Assembly (NCBI GenBank): GCA_004299145.1
Contig: SCQD01000034.1
Coordinates: forward strand, 1-42,265
Length of the DNA stretch: 42,265 nucleotides
Direction of reading: 5' to 3'
Source: Methylococcaceae bacterium
GTDB taxonomy: Bacteria; Pseudomonadota; Gammaproteobacteria; Methylococcales; Methylococcaceae
The notes beneath the pieces are model-generated. The model saw only the letters and a list, made by a program, of their open reading frames with translations. It was not told the DNA's origin and ran no database searches. The position numbers and the translations under genes are program-made. The stretch's first letter is position 1; every line of letters begins with the position of its first letter. This document shows positions 1 through 7,635 of the stretch, piece by piece.

Positions 1-362
1 CGGGGAATCGCTATCCGCACGTAGAGCCCTCGGCAAAGTCACAGAAAGCCATCAAGGCGAAAGTGAGCGAATTGACGGGGCGAAACCGCACCGCTAAACC
101 GATGCCCGAGGTGGTGAAAGAGGTCAATCAAGTCCTGCGGGGCTGGACAGGCTACTTTCACTACCGCAACAGTACACGGGTGATGGGCAAGCTGCGCTAC
201 CATGTGGAAGAACGGATACGCACGCACCTGGGAAAACGCCACAAAGTCCGCAACCGCGGAGAGCGATATGCCCGCTTTGCCAGCCGGGATTTCTACACAG
301 AGTTGGGGTTGTACAAAGCTCCCACGAACGCCGCCTGGAAAACGGCGCATGCCTTGGTGTGA
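1..362 (+). CDS. Group II intron reverse transcriptase/maturase, C-terminal part (5' cut by window edge)
   Basis: The open frame enters from the left edge (first full codon at base 3) and stops at 360-362. The visible 119 residues match the maturase-specific (X) and C-terminal region of group II intron-encoded proteins: a basic stretch PSAKSQKAIKAKV, then VLRGWTGYFHYRNSTRVM with the hallmark GWxGYF, and the typical ending GLYKAPTNAAWKTAHALV. Such proteins bind intron RNA, promote its splicing and reverse-transcribe it into new DNA sites. The catalytic reverse transcriptase part would lie upstream of the window, so activity cannot be judged. An intron domain V-like RNA follows 12 bases after the stop, which supports the assignment. 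Confidence 0.9.
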   Translation, partial: GNRYPHVEPSAKSQKAIKAKVSELTGRNRTAKPMPEVVKEVNQVLRGWTGYFHYRNSTRVMGKLRYHVEERIRTHLGKRHKVRNRGERYARFASRDFYTELGLYKAPTNAAWKTAHALV

Positions 363-525
363 AGAACATCGGAAAGCCGTGTGCGGGAAAACTGCACGCA
401 CGGTTTGATGAGGGAGGGCAGGAGAAGCTGACTATGGCAAGGCTAATGAGGCACCGCCGGACGAAAGGGGCGGAAACGGATAGGCCAAGCCTGCGGAATG
501 TGGAATCCTGTTCTCTACTCCACCC
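363..525 (+). mobile_element. Group II intron 3' end with domain V
   Basis: Bases 374-407 fold as domain V, the catalytic hairpin: AAAGCCGTGTGC pairs with GCACGCACGGTTT around a short GAAA-containing internal loop. A further structured stretch follows, and the tail CTCTACTCCACC near 511-524 resembles intron 3' termini, so I place the boundary at about 525 (uncertain by about ten bases). The DNA after it begins GTCTTTTTT and then small hairpins (536-549 and 550-570). This is compatible with insertion into the T-tract of an old terminator, a habit of bacterial class C introns. The class itself is not established here. Confidence 0.75.
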
Positions 526-669
526 GTCTTTTTTGGGCTGTCACGCCCGGCTGCCCAATGAGGGGCAGCGGGAACAGTCTGCACCTGATGGGTGGGGCGG
601 GCCAAGTTCCGTAGCGTTCCGGGGCGTTCCAGGATGTGCAGTGATAGACTGGCGTCAGGAGGTAACGCC

Positions 670-921
670 ATGACAGCCATTACGTTTGATACCCTGAGAT
701 TTTCCCGCCGACTGAAAGACGCCGGTCTTCCTGAAAGCCAAGCCGAAGCTATCGCGGATGCATTCAAAGACGCACAAGGGGAAGCGGAACTTGCCACCAA
801 GCGCGACATTGACGACTTGCGCCGCGACATGCGCGAAATGGAGCAGCGCATCATCATCAAGCTGGGCGGATTGATGGCGCTGGTCATTGGCATTGTTGCC
901 GCCATGGTCAAGCTGCTGTAA
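670..921 (+). CDS. Small coiled-coil protein with C-terminal membrane anchor (DUF1640/CCDC90-like)
   Basis: 83 residues. The start is ATG 670, because AGGAGG lies at 657-662 with good spacing; longer in-frame extensions have no comparable site. Residues 1-25 (TFDTLRFSRRLKDAGLPE) resemble the N-terminal signature of DUF1640-type proteins. Residues 30-60 are a charged heptad-like helix (ATKRDIDDLRRDMREMEQ). Residues 62-82 form one hydrophobic segment (LGGLMALVIGIVAAMVKLL). It is probably an oligomeric inner-membrane protein. No function is known from sequence, and such genes are frequent in mobile or accessory regions. A terminator follows directly, so it is probably monocistronic. Confidence 0.8.
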   Translation: MTAITFDTLRFSRRLKDAGLPESQAEAIADAFKDAQGEAELATKRDIDDLRRDMREMEQRIIIKLGGLMALVIGIVAAMVKLL

Positions 922-938
922 CCCCAGCCTGCCCCGTC

Positions 939-973
939 AGCCCCACATTGTTTCCAGCAGTGCGGGGCTTTTT
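939..973 (+). terminator. Rho-independent terminator
   Basis: AGCCCC at 939-944 pairs with GGGGCT at 964-969, extended by imperfect pairing toward the loop, and is followed by TTTTT. It lies 17 bases after the stop of the small coiled-coil gene. Confidence 0.75.
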
Positions 974-984
974 GTAGGCGGCGC

Positions 985-1176
985 TCATGCCGTCGCCCCT
1001 GTCTGCGGGTGCTGTGGCCTGGACTTTGCCGCCTGGGCAGAAATCCAATCGTCCGCTTCATGCTCCAACCAGCCTACAGGCGGGTTTTCTCCACTACCCA
1101 GCTTAATGGGCTTGGGAAACGATGGGTCGTAGTAAGGTGATTTGGGGTTAAGCCGGTCATAGATTAATGAAGCGGG
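985..1176 (-). pseudogene. AlpA-family phage/satellite regulator, N-terminally truncated
   Basis: Reading leftward from 1176, a 63-codon frame without start codon gives ASLIYDRLNPKSPYYD followed by FPKPIKLGSGENPPVGWLEH and a WISAQAAK tail. This is the conserved core of AlpA-like (CP4-57 type) winged-helix regulators: the SLIYDR...NPKSP recognition segment, then FPKPIKLG, then the VGWLEHEVDxW end. The frame is closed upstream by a stop at 1177-1179, and the first 15-20 residues of the family are missing. In P4-like satellites alpA lies beside the integrase and controls excision. Here an integrase remnant lies immediately upstream on the same strand. Confidence 0.75.
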
Positions 1177-1189
1177 TTACAGCGATTTT

Positions 1190-1588
1190 TCACGCGGGCA
1201 ATAAACCGCAAGCAGATGCGCCCATGCCGCGCTTCACGTGCCGGCGTGGCGCGAACCCAGGGGAAGGGAGATTTAAGTCGTCGGTGGTGTAACCCATGCG
1301 CCGCAATGCGCCCAGCACGGTGTTTTCACTCATGGGGCGTTCGTCCTTTTCGGCGTGGCCCGCTGATTTGTTCGCCATGTGGCGGGCATGCCATTCGCGG
1401 GCAACGTGCTCGAAACTGTCAGCACCTGATGCCGTAGCCTTGGCGGCCTTGCGGTGGTCGCCAGGGTCTATGCCCTGTGCCAATTGCTTGCGGGCTTCCT
1501 CGCGCTTTTCGCGGGCGTCTTTTAAGCCGACGTCCGGGTATACGCCAAATGACAGGCGCTTTTCCTTGCCCCCAAAATAGGCCGGATG
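1190..1588 (-). pseudogene. P4-type tyrosine integrase, remnant with internal deletion
   Basis: The frame opens after a stop at 1589-1591. It reads YFGGKEKRLSFGVYPDVGLK, then DAREKREEARKQLAQGIDPG, then SFEHVAREWHARHMANK, which is the N-terminal arm-binding and core-binding region of P4-family integrases. It jumps directly to RPMSENTVLGALRRMGYTTDD, a segment that in intact proteins lies just before the catalytic HGFR box. All catalytic residues (R, HxxR, Y) are therefore absent, and the frame then decays into unrelated sequence and stops. The remnant lies beside the 3' end of tRNA-Leu, the usual place for such an integrase. Confidence 0.85.
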
Positions 1589-1593
1589 TCAAC

Positions 1594-1672
1594 GGAATGC
1601 TTCGGAACGCTACGGACAACAAAAAGCCCGCAACGCCTAGAACGGTGCGGGCTTTTGGAATGCTTCGGAACG
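1594..1672. repeat. Direct repeat of GGAATGCTTCGGAACG
   Basis: A 16-base sequence occurs at 1594-1609 and again at 1657-1672 on the same strand, 63 bases apart, with shorter CGGAA-type copies next to each. They lie between the integrase remnant and the tRNA 3' end and flank the terminator. Their placement would suit integrase arm-type binding sites, which is inference only. Confidence 0.6.
1621..1656 (-). terminator. Terminator of secG/tRNA-Leu transcript
   Basis: AAAAAGCCCGCA at 1621-1632 is complementary to TGCGGGCTTTT at 1646-1656, giving a hairpin with a T-tract on either strand. It lies about 30 bases past the 3' end of tRNA-Leu. Confidence 0.8.
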
Positions 1673-1687
1673 TTTCGGAAGCTTGTT

Positions 1688-1772
1688 TGGTGCCGATGGT
1701 CGGATTTGAACCGACACGACTTGCGTCACCACCCCCTCAAGATGGCGTGTCTACCAATTTCACCACATCGGC
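1688..1772 (-). tRNA. tRNA-Leu (anticodon GAG)
   Basis: An 85-base type II tRNA with encoded CCA. The acceptor arm GCCGATG pairs with CATCGGC. The anticodon stem CCATC/GGTGG encloses loop TTGAGGG with anticodon GAG. A long variable arm (TGACGCAAGTCG) is followed by the T arm with GGTTCAAATCC. It lies 32 bases downstream of secG on the same strand, the same neighbourhood as secG-leuU in E. coli, and probably shares its transcript. Its 3' end is a plausible attachment site for the decayed P4-like element next door. Confidence 0.95.
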
Positions 1773-1804
1773 GTGATCTGTTGACGAGAAATATCCCGGC
1801 GGGG

Positions 1805-2155
1805 TTATTTTGCCGGGGCGGGCTGTTCCGGCGCGGCGGGTGCCGGCAGGTCTTTTTGTACCGGCGGCAAATCGCCGTTTTGTACTTCAGCCGGAGTATC
1901 CATAATATCGTGCTTATTATCCTGTCTGCTGCCCAGATAGGCAAGCAGCAAACTGGTGGAAAAGAATACTACCGCCAGCATGGAGGTCGCGCGGCTCAGG
2001 AATGAAGCGGAGCCTCTGGCGCCGAATACCGATGCGGCGGAACCACCGCCGAAACCGCCGGCGCCGGCTTCCGCGCCGCGCCCTTTCTGGATGAGCACCA
2101 GGCCGATGATGGCGATGGAGATCAATACGTGAACGACTATGAGTGCCTGATACAT
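1805..2155 (-). CDS. secG: Protein translocase subunit SecG
   Basis: 116 residues. SecG is the small third subunit of the SecYEG channel and assists the SecA-driven preprotein cycle at the inner membrane. Two transmembrane helices are visible: residues 3-22 (ALIVVHVLISIAIIGLVLIQ) and about 53-73 (TSMLAVVFFSTSLLLAYLG). They are separated by the Gly/Ala-rich cytoplasmic loop KGRGAEAGAGFGGGSAASVFG-like region that defines the family. A Pro/Ala-rich tail follows, as in other gammaproteobacteria. The gene is followed by tRNA-Leu, and waaA lies upstream on the same strand. Confidence 0.95.
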   Translation of the reverse strand: MYQALIVVHVLISIAIIGLVLIQKGRGAEAGAGGFGGGSAASVFGARGSASFLSRATSMLAVVFFSTSLLLAYLGSRQDNKHDIMDTPAEVQNGDLPPVQKDLPAPAAPEQPAPAK

Positions 2156-2261
2156 TCGTTTACCCTGCTGATTTTTCCGATGGATTTAATGGTATGGGGT
2201 TGGTGCCGGTATTCTTGGAACATTATCGGGCTATCCGGCTGTAATCAACGGACTTTTTTAT

Positions 2262-3566
2262 TCATTTTAATGTTGCCAACAAGCGTTTGAGCAACGCCAT
2301 GTGGCGCTGCAACGCGCCTTGATTCTTTACCACAAACTCGCTGGCCCGTGCGCCCAACCGCTGTCTGGCGGGGGCGTTTTGCCATAGCCGCTCCAACTGT
2401 GCCTGCAACTGGTCGCCGTTTTGCACCTGTATGGCGCTTTCCGCTTGCAACAATCGCTGGGCGATATCGGCAAAATTGCTCATGTGCGGCCCGAACAATA
2501 CCGGCAATCCCAGCACCGCCGGCTCCAGCACGTTGTGACCGCCTACCGGCACCAGGCTGCCGCCGACGAAGGCGATGTCCGCCGCAGTGTAAAACAGGTT
2601 CAGCTCGCCCAAACTGTCCAGCAAATAGACCGGACAATCCGCCGGACAAACCTGATTGTCGCTACGGCGTACCTGCCGCATGCCGTCATTTTTCAGCAAG
2701 CCCACCACTTGCACAGCGCGTTCCGGGTGGCGCGGGGCCAGTATCAGCAGCACGTCCGGGTGGCTCGCCAGCAGCTTTTGCTGTACCGCCAGGATTTGCT
2801 CTTCTTCACCCGGGTGCGTACTGGCGGCTATCCATACCGGGCGGTTTCCAAACAACTGCCGGCGCAGTGCCTGTCCTTGCTCCTGCAAGCCCGGCGCCGG
2901 CGCCCGGTCGAACTTGAGATTGCCGAGCACATGCAAGCGTTCCGCCGCTACGCCCAAGCTGGCAAAGCGCGCCGCGTCTTCCGCCGTTTGCGCGGCTATG
3001 GCGTGCACGGCCGACAGGGTGGCGCTTACCAGTACCGCCAGTCGCCGGTAGCCTTTACAGGATCGCTCCGACAAGCGTGCGTTGACTATGACCAAGGGCA
3101 CGTTCCTGGCGGCGCAACCGGCAAACAGGTTGGGCCAGATCTCCGTTTCCATGAAGACGGCAAGGCGCGGCCGGTATCCTTCCATAAAACGCTGCACGGC
3201 GTCGGGCAGGTCGTATGGCAGATAGACGTGCTGCACGCTGTCGCCGAACAAGGCGGTTACCCGCGCCGATCCGGTCGGCGTGGTGGTGGTCACCAGCATG
3301 GGAATGCCCGGATATTCAGCCCGCATCGCATTGAGCAACGGCGCGGCGGCCTCGGTTTCACCCACCGATACGGCGTGCAACCAAACGCCGCCTTTGCGGG
3401 CCTCGGCATAATCCTGTAAGCCGAAGCGCTCGCGCCAGCGGCGGCGATAGGCCGGATTGGTGCGCCCTTTCAGCCACAAACGTAAAACCAAAAAAGGTGA
3501 GGCAAGGTAAAACAGCGCTGAATAAAGCAGCCGCCAGCCTAACGCCACCACATTGCTCTCACGCAT
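2262..3566 (-). CDS. waaA: 3-deoxy-D-manno-octulosonic acid (Kdo) transferase
   Basis: 434 residues, the normal length for WaaA/KdtA. It transfers Kdo from CMP-Kdo to lipid IVA at the cytoplasmic face of the inner membrane, the step joining lipid A to the LPS core. There is an N-terminal hydrophobic anchor (residues 10-30), then the glycosyltransferase N domain with GVWLHAVSVGE, where the Glu is the proposed catalytic base. VFMETEIWPN, NARLSERS and GNLKFD are all family motifs. The C-terminal CMP-sugar part has AASTHPGEE, LAPRHPER, and FVGGSLVPVGGHNVLEPA. Whether it adds one or two Kdo units cannot be told from sequence. Confidence 0.96.
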   Translation of the reverse strand: MRESNVVALGWRLLYSALFYLASPFLVLRLWLKGRTNPAYRRRWRERFGLQDYAEARKGGVWLHAVSVGETEAAAPLLNAMRAEYPGIPMLVTTTTPTGSARVTALFGDSVQHVYLPYDLPDAVQRFMEGYRPRLAVFMETEIWPNLFAGCAARNVPLVIVNARLSERSCKGYRRLAVLVSATLSAVHAIAAQTAEDAARFASLGVAAERLHVLGNLKFDRAPAPGLQEQGQALRRQLFGNRPVWIAASTHPGEEEQILAVQQKLLASHPDVLLILAPRHPERAVQVVGLLKNDGMRQVRRSDNQVCPADCPVYLLDSLGELNLFYTAADIAFVGGSLVPVGGHNVLEPAVLGLPVLFGPHMSNFADIAQRLLQAESAIQVQNGDQLQAQLERLWQNAPARQRLGARASEFVVKNQGALQRHMALLKRLLATLK

Positions 3567-3589
3567 CTTGCATTACGGCTTACACTACG

Positions 3590-3676
3590 GGACACGGAGC
3601 GTCCAGGGCTGCATTCCCAGGCAAAGCCGCCGCGTAGCGGTATCACTAAGGCTGCTGGAAAGCGTGGGAACGATAA
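3590..3676. repeat. Degenerate interspersed element between waaA and rplI
   Basis: On the minus strand this stretch reads ATCGTTCCCACGC, then TGGGAATGCAGCCC, then GGACGCTCCGTGTCC. It resembles a palindromic repeat (CGTTCCCACGC...GCGTGGGAATGCAG) that I associate with intergenic regions of gammaproteobacteria. The halves no longer pair perfectly. It separates the rplI 3' end from waaA and has no coding frame. Confidence 0.45.
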
Positions 3677-3685
3677 ATCGCGAAC

Positions 3686-4132
3686 TTATTCCGCAACCAC
3701 TTTGAGCGCCAGCGTGGCAACCACGTCGCTTTGCAACTGTATGGCAATTTCGTAATCGCCCAGGTGGCGGATCGGGCCGGAGGGCAGGCGTACCTGCTGC
3801 TTGTCCAGCTTGATGCCTTGCTCTGCGGCAGCATCAGTGATGTCTTTGGTGCCCACGGAACCGAACAGCTTGCCTTCGTCGCCGGCTTTGCGAGCAATGG
3901 TAATGCTCTGCTTGGCGATGACTTCGGCCTGCGCCTGGGCGGCGGCCAAAGCTTCCGCCGCTGCTTTTTCCAGTTCGGCGCGGCGTGCGCTGAATTCCTC
4001 CAGCTTGGCCGCCGTTGCCGGCACGGCTTTGCGCTGGGGAATCAGATAATTCCTGCCATAACCCGCTCTTACCGAGACTTTGTCGCCCAGTTGACCCAAT
4101 TTGGCGATTTTTTCCAGAAGAATGACGTCCAT
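3686..4132 (-). CDS. rplI: 50S ribosomal protein L9
   Basis: 148 residues, the full family length. The N-terminal RNA-binding domain [20 protein letters not shown] and [18 protein letters not shown] carries the L9 signature. A long charged helix (residues 45-75) connects to the C-terminal domain, with [10 protein letters not shown] and the ending [20 protein letters not shown]. The start ATG is preceded by a GAGG site (minus strand). It is the last gene of the rpsF-rpsR-DUF2232-rplI operon. Confidence 0.97.
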   Translation of the reverse strand: MDVILLEKIAKLGQLGDKVSVRAGYGRNYLIPQRKAVPATAAKLEEFSARRAELEKAAAEALAAAQAQAEVIAKQSITIARKAGDEGKLFGSVGTKDITDAAAEQGIKLDKQQVRLPSGPIRHLGDYEIAIQLQSDVVATLALKVVAE

Positions 4133-4176
4133 CGATATACCTCAACCCGTTCGTGTGTTTTAAATTAATTCAAGGC

Positions 4177-5085
4177 TTAAACTGCCCGCCGCCAACGGCG
4201 TATGTCCAGCCACGTATCGACCCAGCCCACCAGGACCAGCAGCGGCGGCATTACCGCCAATATGCCGAACATGATCAGCACCTGCCAGCGCCAGTGCAGA
4301 GCGAAACGCTGCCCCAGGCTGTTCAGCACGGAAACGCCGGCTACCATATAAAAAACGCCGCCTATCAGCAGCAGGTTACGCGCCAGTTCGGCGATTTGCC
4401 CGTCCAGCGTCGCGGCCGTCAGCAGCAGCGCCAGCATGGCATAGCCCATCGGGCGATGCGCGCGTAGCGCCAGGTATTCCTGCATAAACCCGCCCGGATT
4501 GAACAACTGCGCTTGCCATGCGCGCGCGACGAACAGCGAAAAACCGACGCCCAGCAATGCGACTGCGGCGGCGGTCCCGGTCCAATAGTGCGCCGATAAA
4601 TCCACTTGCCGGCGGATTTGCTCCGCGTTCAATTCAGGCGGCGGATTTTCCAGCAAGCGCTGCGTCATGAATTCGACGCTGGCGCTCCACAGCCCGGCAG
4701 GGTTGTCGATGCTCAGATAAATGCCGATCACCGCCAAGCTTGCCAATACGACGGCGCTTTCCAATGCCAGCGCCAGATCGACGCGGCTGCGCAGCACCAG
4801 CGCCACCAGCCAGCTCGGCAGCCAGACAAAGCCGCCATAGACGGCGAATCCCACGGCCCCGCCGACGTACCATCCCCCCAGAAAGGCGGACAGCAGCATC
4901 GAAATGCCTATGACCAGCAAGCCTTCCGAGGCCCCCAGCCGCAGGGTGACCAGTGCGACGGCCGCGCTACTGAGCAATCCGATGGGAGGCAGGATCAAAG
5001 ACAAACCCAAGGCCGCCGAGATTATGCCGACGGCCTGGATTCTTCCCGTGAGTATGTAGGATGCCAGCGTACGCACTTTGCCCAC
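4177..5085 (-). CDS. DUF2232 (YybS-like) polytopic membrane protein
   Basis: 302 residues with about eight hydrophobic segments, for example residues 17-37, 40-60, 66-85, 95-112, 170-190, 217-235, 245-262 and 272-290. Most of the length fits the DUF2232/YybS membrane family, which shares the multi-helix fold of ECF-transporter S components, but its function is not established. The position between rpsR and rplI is a recurrent gammaproteobacterial arrangement and supports the assignment. It is 44 bases from rplI and 33 bases from rpsR, so it is co-transcribed with ribosomal protein genes. Confidence 0.85.
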   Translation of the reverse strand: MGKVRTLASYILTGRIQAVGIISAALGLSLILPPIGLLSSAAVALVTLRLGASEGLLVIGISMLLSAFLGGWYVGGAVGFAVYGGFVWLPSWLVALVLRSRVDLALALESAVVLASLAVIGIYLSIDNPAGLWSASVEFMTQRLLENPPPELNAEQIRRQVDLSAHYWTGTAAAVALLGVGFSLFVARAWQAQLFNPGGFMQEYLALRAHRPMGYAMLALLLTAATLDGQIAELARNLLLIGGVFYMVAGVSVLNSLGQRFALHWRWQVLIMFGILAVMPPLLVLVGWVDTWLDIRRWRRAV

Positions 5086-5118
5086 ATGCCTGTTGTACCG
5101 GCGCGCGTAACCGTACGC

Positions 5119-5349
5119 TTATTTTCTGTGAGCGTCGCAGAATGCCAGCAGTGACAGAAAGCGAGCGCGCTTGATGGCGGTGGACAGCTGGCGCTGATAG
5201 CGCGCGCTGGTGCCGGTAATCCGGCTCGGCACGATTTTCCCCGTTTCGCTGATAAACTCTTTCAGCATTTCGATGTCTTTGTAATCGATTTCCTTCACGC
5301 CTTCGGCGGTGAAGCGGCAATATTTCTTTTTTCTAAACTGACGCGCCAT
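5119..5349 (-). CDS. rpsR: 30S ribosomal protein S18
   Basis: 76 residues. The core [20 protein letters not shown] and [20 protein letters not shown] followed by [20 protein letters not shown] is the S18 signature. S18 packs against S6 on the 30S platform. It lies 27 bases downstream of rpsF, whose product is its binding partner. Confidence 0.97.
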   Translation of the reverse strand: MARQFRKKKYCRFTAEGVKEIDYKDIEMLKEFISETGKIVPSRITGTSARYQRQLSTAIKRARFLSLLAFCDAHRK

Positions 5350-5376
5350 GTTGCTATACCTCTGGTAACTGGACGA

Positions 5377-5796
5377 TTAGGCGGGTTGCTCGCTGAGTTC
5401 GGGCGCATCCGCTTCGGACACTTCCTCTTCCGCATCGGCTTCATCATCCGCCGCTTCGGCTTCGACAGCGCTGGACTGCTCGCCTCTGGCCAGGGGTGAA
5501 GGTTCGGTGATGGCCTCTTCTCGGCGTATGGTCAGGCTGCGCAGGATGGCGTCGTTGAAGCGGAATCCGCTTTCCAGTTCATCCAGGGTCTTCTGGTCGC
5601 ACTCGATGTTCATCAGCACGTAATGCGCTTTGTGCATTTTGTTGATGGGGTAGGCCAACTGGCGCCGGCCCCAATCTTCCAAACGGTGGATACGTCCTTC
5701 CGCCGTTTCGATGATGGAGCGGTAACGTTCCAACATGGCCGGCACCTGGGCGCTTTGATCCGGGTGTACCAGGAAAACGATTTCGTAATGTCGCAT
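5377..5796 (-). CDS. rpsF: 30S ribosomal protein S6
   Basis: 139 residues from the start chosen here ([18 protein letters not shown]). That ATG has a strong AGGAG site seven bases upstream, whereas a 16-residue in-frame extension lacks homology. The body carries the S6 features [16 protein letters not shown] and [11 protein letters not shown]. The C-terminal tail after residue 105 is a very acidic stretch ([22 protein letters not shown]), the region that in E. coli S6 receives extra glutamates. First gene of the ribosomal operon. Confidence 0.96.
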   Translation of the reverse strand: MRHYEIVFLVHPDQSAQVPAMLERYRSIIETAEGRIHRLEDWGRRQLAYPINKMHKAHYVLMNIECDQKTLDELESGFRFNDAILRSLTIRREEAITEPSPLARGEQSSAVEAEAADDEADAEEEVSEADAPELSEQPA

Positions 5797-5863
5797 AATT
5801 GCTCCTTTTGGGTTGGTCAGTCTTCCGATGCCTCGGTAAAACAAGGAGTTAAGGGAACTGACG

Positions 5864-5893
5864 ATTTTAACGTTTTTACTGTGAGTTACGCAA
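5864..5893 (-). promoter_or_regulatory. Candidate sigma-70 promoter for rpsF operon
   Basis: On the minus strand a TTGCGT (5888-5893) and a TAAAAT (5864-5869) are 18 bases apart, followed by about 65 bases of leader to the rpsF ATG. The -10 matches five of six consensus bases and the -35 is weak. It overlaps the start region of the divergent flrC. Confidence 0.35.
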
Positions 5894-5895
5894 AT

Positions 5896-7245
5896 ATGTC
5901 AGTGACCGATATTTTGATCGTCGAAGATGACGCCGCTTTGCGCGAAGCCTTATATGACACGCTGGAACTGGCGGGTTACAGCGTCGCCGCCGCCGTCAAC
6001 GGCGTGGACGCCCTGGCGCAGCTGGAACAAGGCGAAGTCCGCCTGGTGCTGAGCGACGTGCAAATGGACCAGATGGACGGCTTTGTGTTGTTGGAACATT
6101 TGCGCCGGCGCCATCCCCAGATCCCCGTGTTGCTCATGACCGCTTACGGCACCATTCCCAAAGCCGTGCAGGCCATGCAGAGCGGCGCGGTGGATTATAT
6201 GGTCAAGCCGTTCGAAGCCTCCGCCCTGCTGGCGCAAGTGGAACGCCATATCGCCGAACCGCCCGAAGCCTTGCCCACGGCCGGCCAGGTGGCGGAAGAC
6301 CCCGCCATGAAGCAGCTGTTCACCCTGGCAGGCAAAGTGGCGGCCAGCGAAGCGTCGGTGCTGATCCAGGGCGAGTCCGGCACCGGCAAGGAAATCATGG
6401 CGCGCTTTATCCACAACGCTTCGCCGCGCAGCACGGGTCCCTTCGTTGCCATCAACTGCGCCGCCATCCCGGAAAGCATGCTGGAAGCCATTTTATTCGG
6501 CTATGAAAAAGGCGCGTTCACCGGCGCGGTAACGGCGGCGGCGGGCAAATTCGAGCAAGCGCAAGGCGGCACGCTGCTGCTGGACGAAGTCACGGAAATG
6601 CCGTTGGCTTTGCAGGCCAAGCTGTTGCGCGTGTTGCAGGAAAAAGAAGTCGAGCGCTTGGGGGGGCGCAAGCCCATCGCCCTGGACGTGCGCGTATTGG
6701 CGACCACCAACCGGCATTTGCAGGAACAGGTCGCCAAGGGGGAGTTTCGCGAAGACCTGTACTATCGCTTGAACGTATTTCCCCTGACCCTGCCGCCGCT
6801 GCGCGAGCGGCGCGGCGACATCGTGCCGCTGGCGCTGGCGCTGCTGCAACGGCACTGGAAAAGCGGCAAAGCGCTGCCGCTGCTGGACGAGGGCGCACGG
6901 CAACGCCTGGTCGCCTATGCATGGCCCGGCAATGTGCGCGAATTGGAAAACGTCATCCAGCGCGCCATTATCCTGCAGGAAGGCGGCCGCATCGGCGCGG
7001 ACGCCATCGTCTTTGAACACCAACCGATGCCTGTCATGGGCGATGCGGCGCCAACCGCAGCCCCGGAAGGTAATTCCCCCCTGGAAACCGGCTTGCGTTC
7101 CCTGGAGGAAAAGATCATCCTGAATACACTCAAAGAAGAAAACGGCAGTCGCAAAGCCACCGCCGAGCGCCTGGGGCTGAGCGAGCGGACCCTGCGTTAC
7201 AAGCTTGCCCGCATGCGTGAATCGGGAGCGGAGATACCAGGCTAA
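5896..7245 (+). CDS. flrC: Sigma-54 dependent response regulator of flagellar genes (FlrC/FleR type)
   Basis: 449 residues. The REC domain (1-120) has DD at 11-12, phosphoacceptor D54, T82 and K104 intact. The AAA+ domain (about 135-360) has Walker A GESGTGKE (159-166), the sigma-54 contact loop GAFTGA (206-211) and Walker [10 protein letters not shown] Fis-type helix-turn-helix ends the protein ([17 protein letters not shown]). In Pseudomonas and Vibrio this regulator, phosphorylated by FleS/FlrB, switches on mid-class flagellar genes. It lies directly before fliE and a sigma-54 promoter, which supports that role. No partner histidine kinase is adjacent: upstream is divergent rpsF. An in-frame GTG at 5881 is an alternative start; neither start has a clear ribosome site. 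Confidence 0.93.
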   Translation: MSVTDILIVEDDAALREALYDTLELAGYSVAAAVNGVDALAQLEQGEVRLVLSDVQMDQMDGFVLLEHLRRRHPQIPVLLMTAYGTIPKAVQAMQSGAVDYMVKPFEASALLAQVERHIAEPPEALPTAGQVAEDPAMKQLFTLAGKVAASEASVLIQGESGTGKEIMARFIHNASPRSTGPFVAINCAAIPESMLEAILFGYEKGAFTGAVTAAAGKFEQAQGGTLLLDEVTEMPLALQAKLLRVLQEKEVERLGGRKPIALDVRVLATTNRHLQEQVAKGEFREDLYYRLNVFPLTLPPLRERRGDIVPLALALLQRHWKSGKALPLLDEGARQRLVAYAWPGNVRELENVIQRAIILQEGGRIGADAIVFEHQPMPVMGDAAPTAAPEGNSPLETGLRSLEEKIILNTLKEENGSRKATAERLGLSERTLRYKLARMRESGAEIPG

Positions 7246-7247
7246 CC

Positions 7248-7263
7248 TGGCATCGATATTGCA
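7248..7263 (+). promoter_or_regulatory. Sigma-54 promoter of the fliE operon
   Basis: TGGCATCGATATTGCA matches the -24/-12 consensus TGGCAC-N5-TTGC(A/T) with the obligatory ten bases between GG (7249-7250) and GC (7261-7262). It begins three bases after the flrC stop codon and about 60 bases before fliE. FlrC is the obvious activator. Confidence 0.85.
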
Positions 7264-7306
7264 TTTCTTTGCCCAAGGCGCAAGCATGAAGTAACGAGGT
7301 ACGGCC

Positions 7307-7621
7307 ATGAGTAATATGAATATCGACCAGGTTTTGGCGCAGATGCGCGTATTGCGCGATCAAGCCAGCAGCAACAAGGTTGAAGCCCCCGACAACAGCG
7401 CCGATTTTTCGACGCTGCTCAAACAATCCATCGACCAGGTAAACGATGTCCAGCAACAGGCGGGCAAATTGGCGCAATCCTTCGAAGCCGGCCAAACCGA
7501 CACCAGCCTGGCGGAAGTGATGGTGTCGTTGCAAAAAGCCAATGTTTCGTTTCAAGGCATGGTGCAAGTGCGCAACAAGCTGGTCGATGCGTACAAAGAC
7601 GTCATGAACATGTCGATTTGA
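7307..7621 (+). CDS. fliE: Flagellar hook-basal body adaptor FliE
   Basis: 104 residues, normal for FliE, which links the MS ring to the proximal rod. The C-terminal half DTSLAEVMVSLQKANVSFQG and MVQVRNKLVDAYKDVMNMSI is the conserved family region; the N-terminal part is variable. A GAGG site precedes ATG 7307. First gene after the sigma-54 promoter; fliF follows after 14 bases. Confidence 0.96.
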   Translation: MSNMNIDQVLAQMRVLRDQASSNKVEAPDNSADFSTLLKQSIDQVNDVQQQAGKLAQSFEAGQTDTSLAEVMVSLQKANVSFQGMVQVRNKLVDAYKDVMNMSI

Positions 7622-7635
7622 TGGCGACTTGATCC

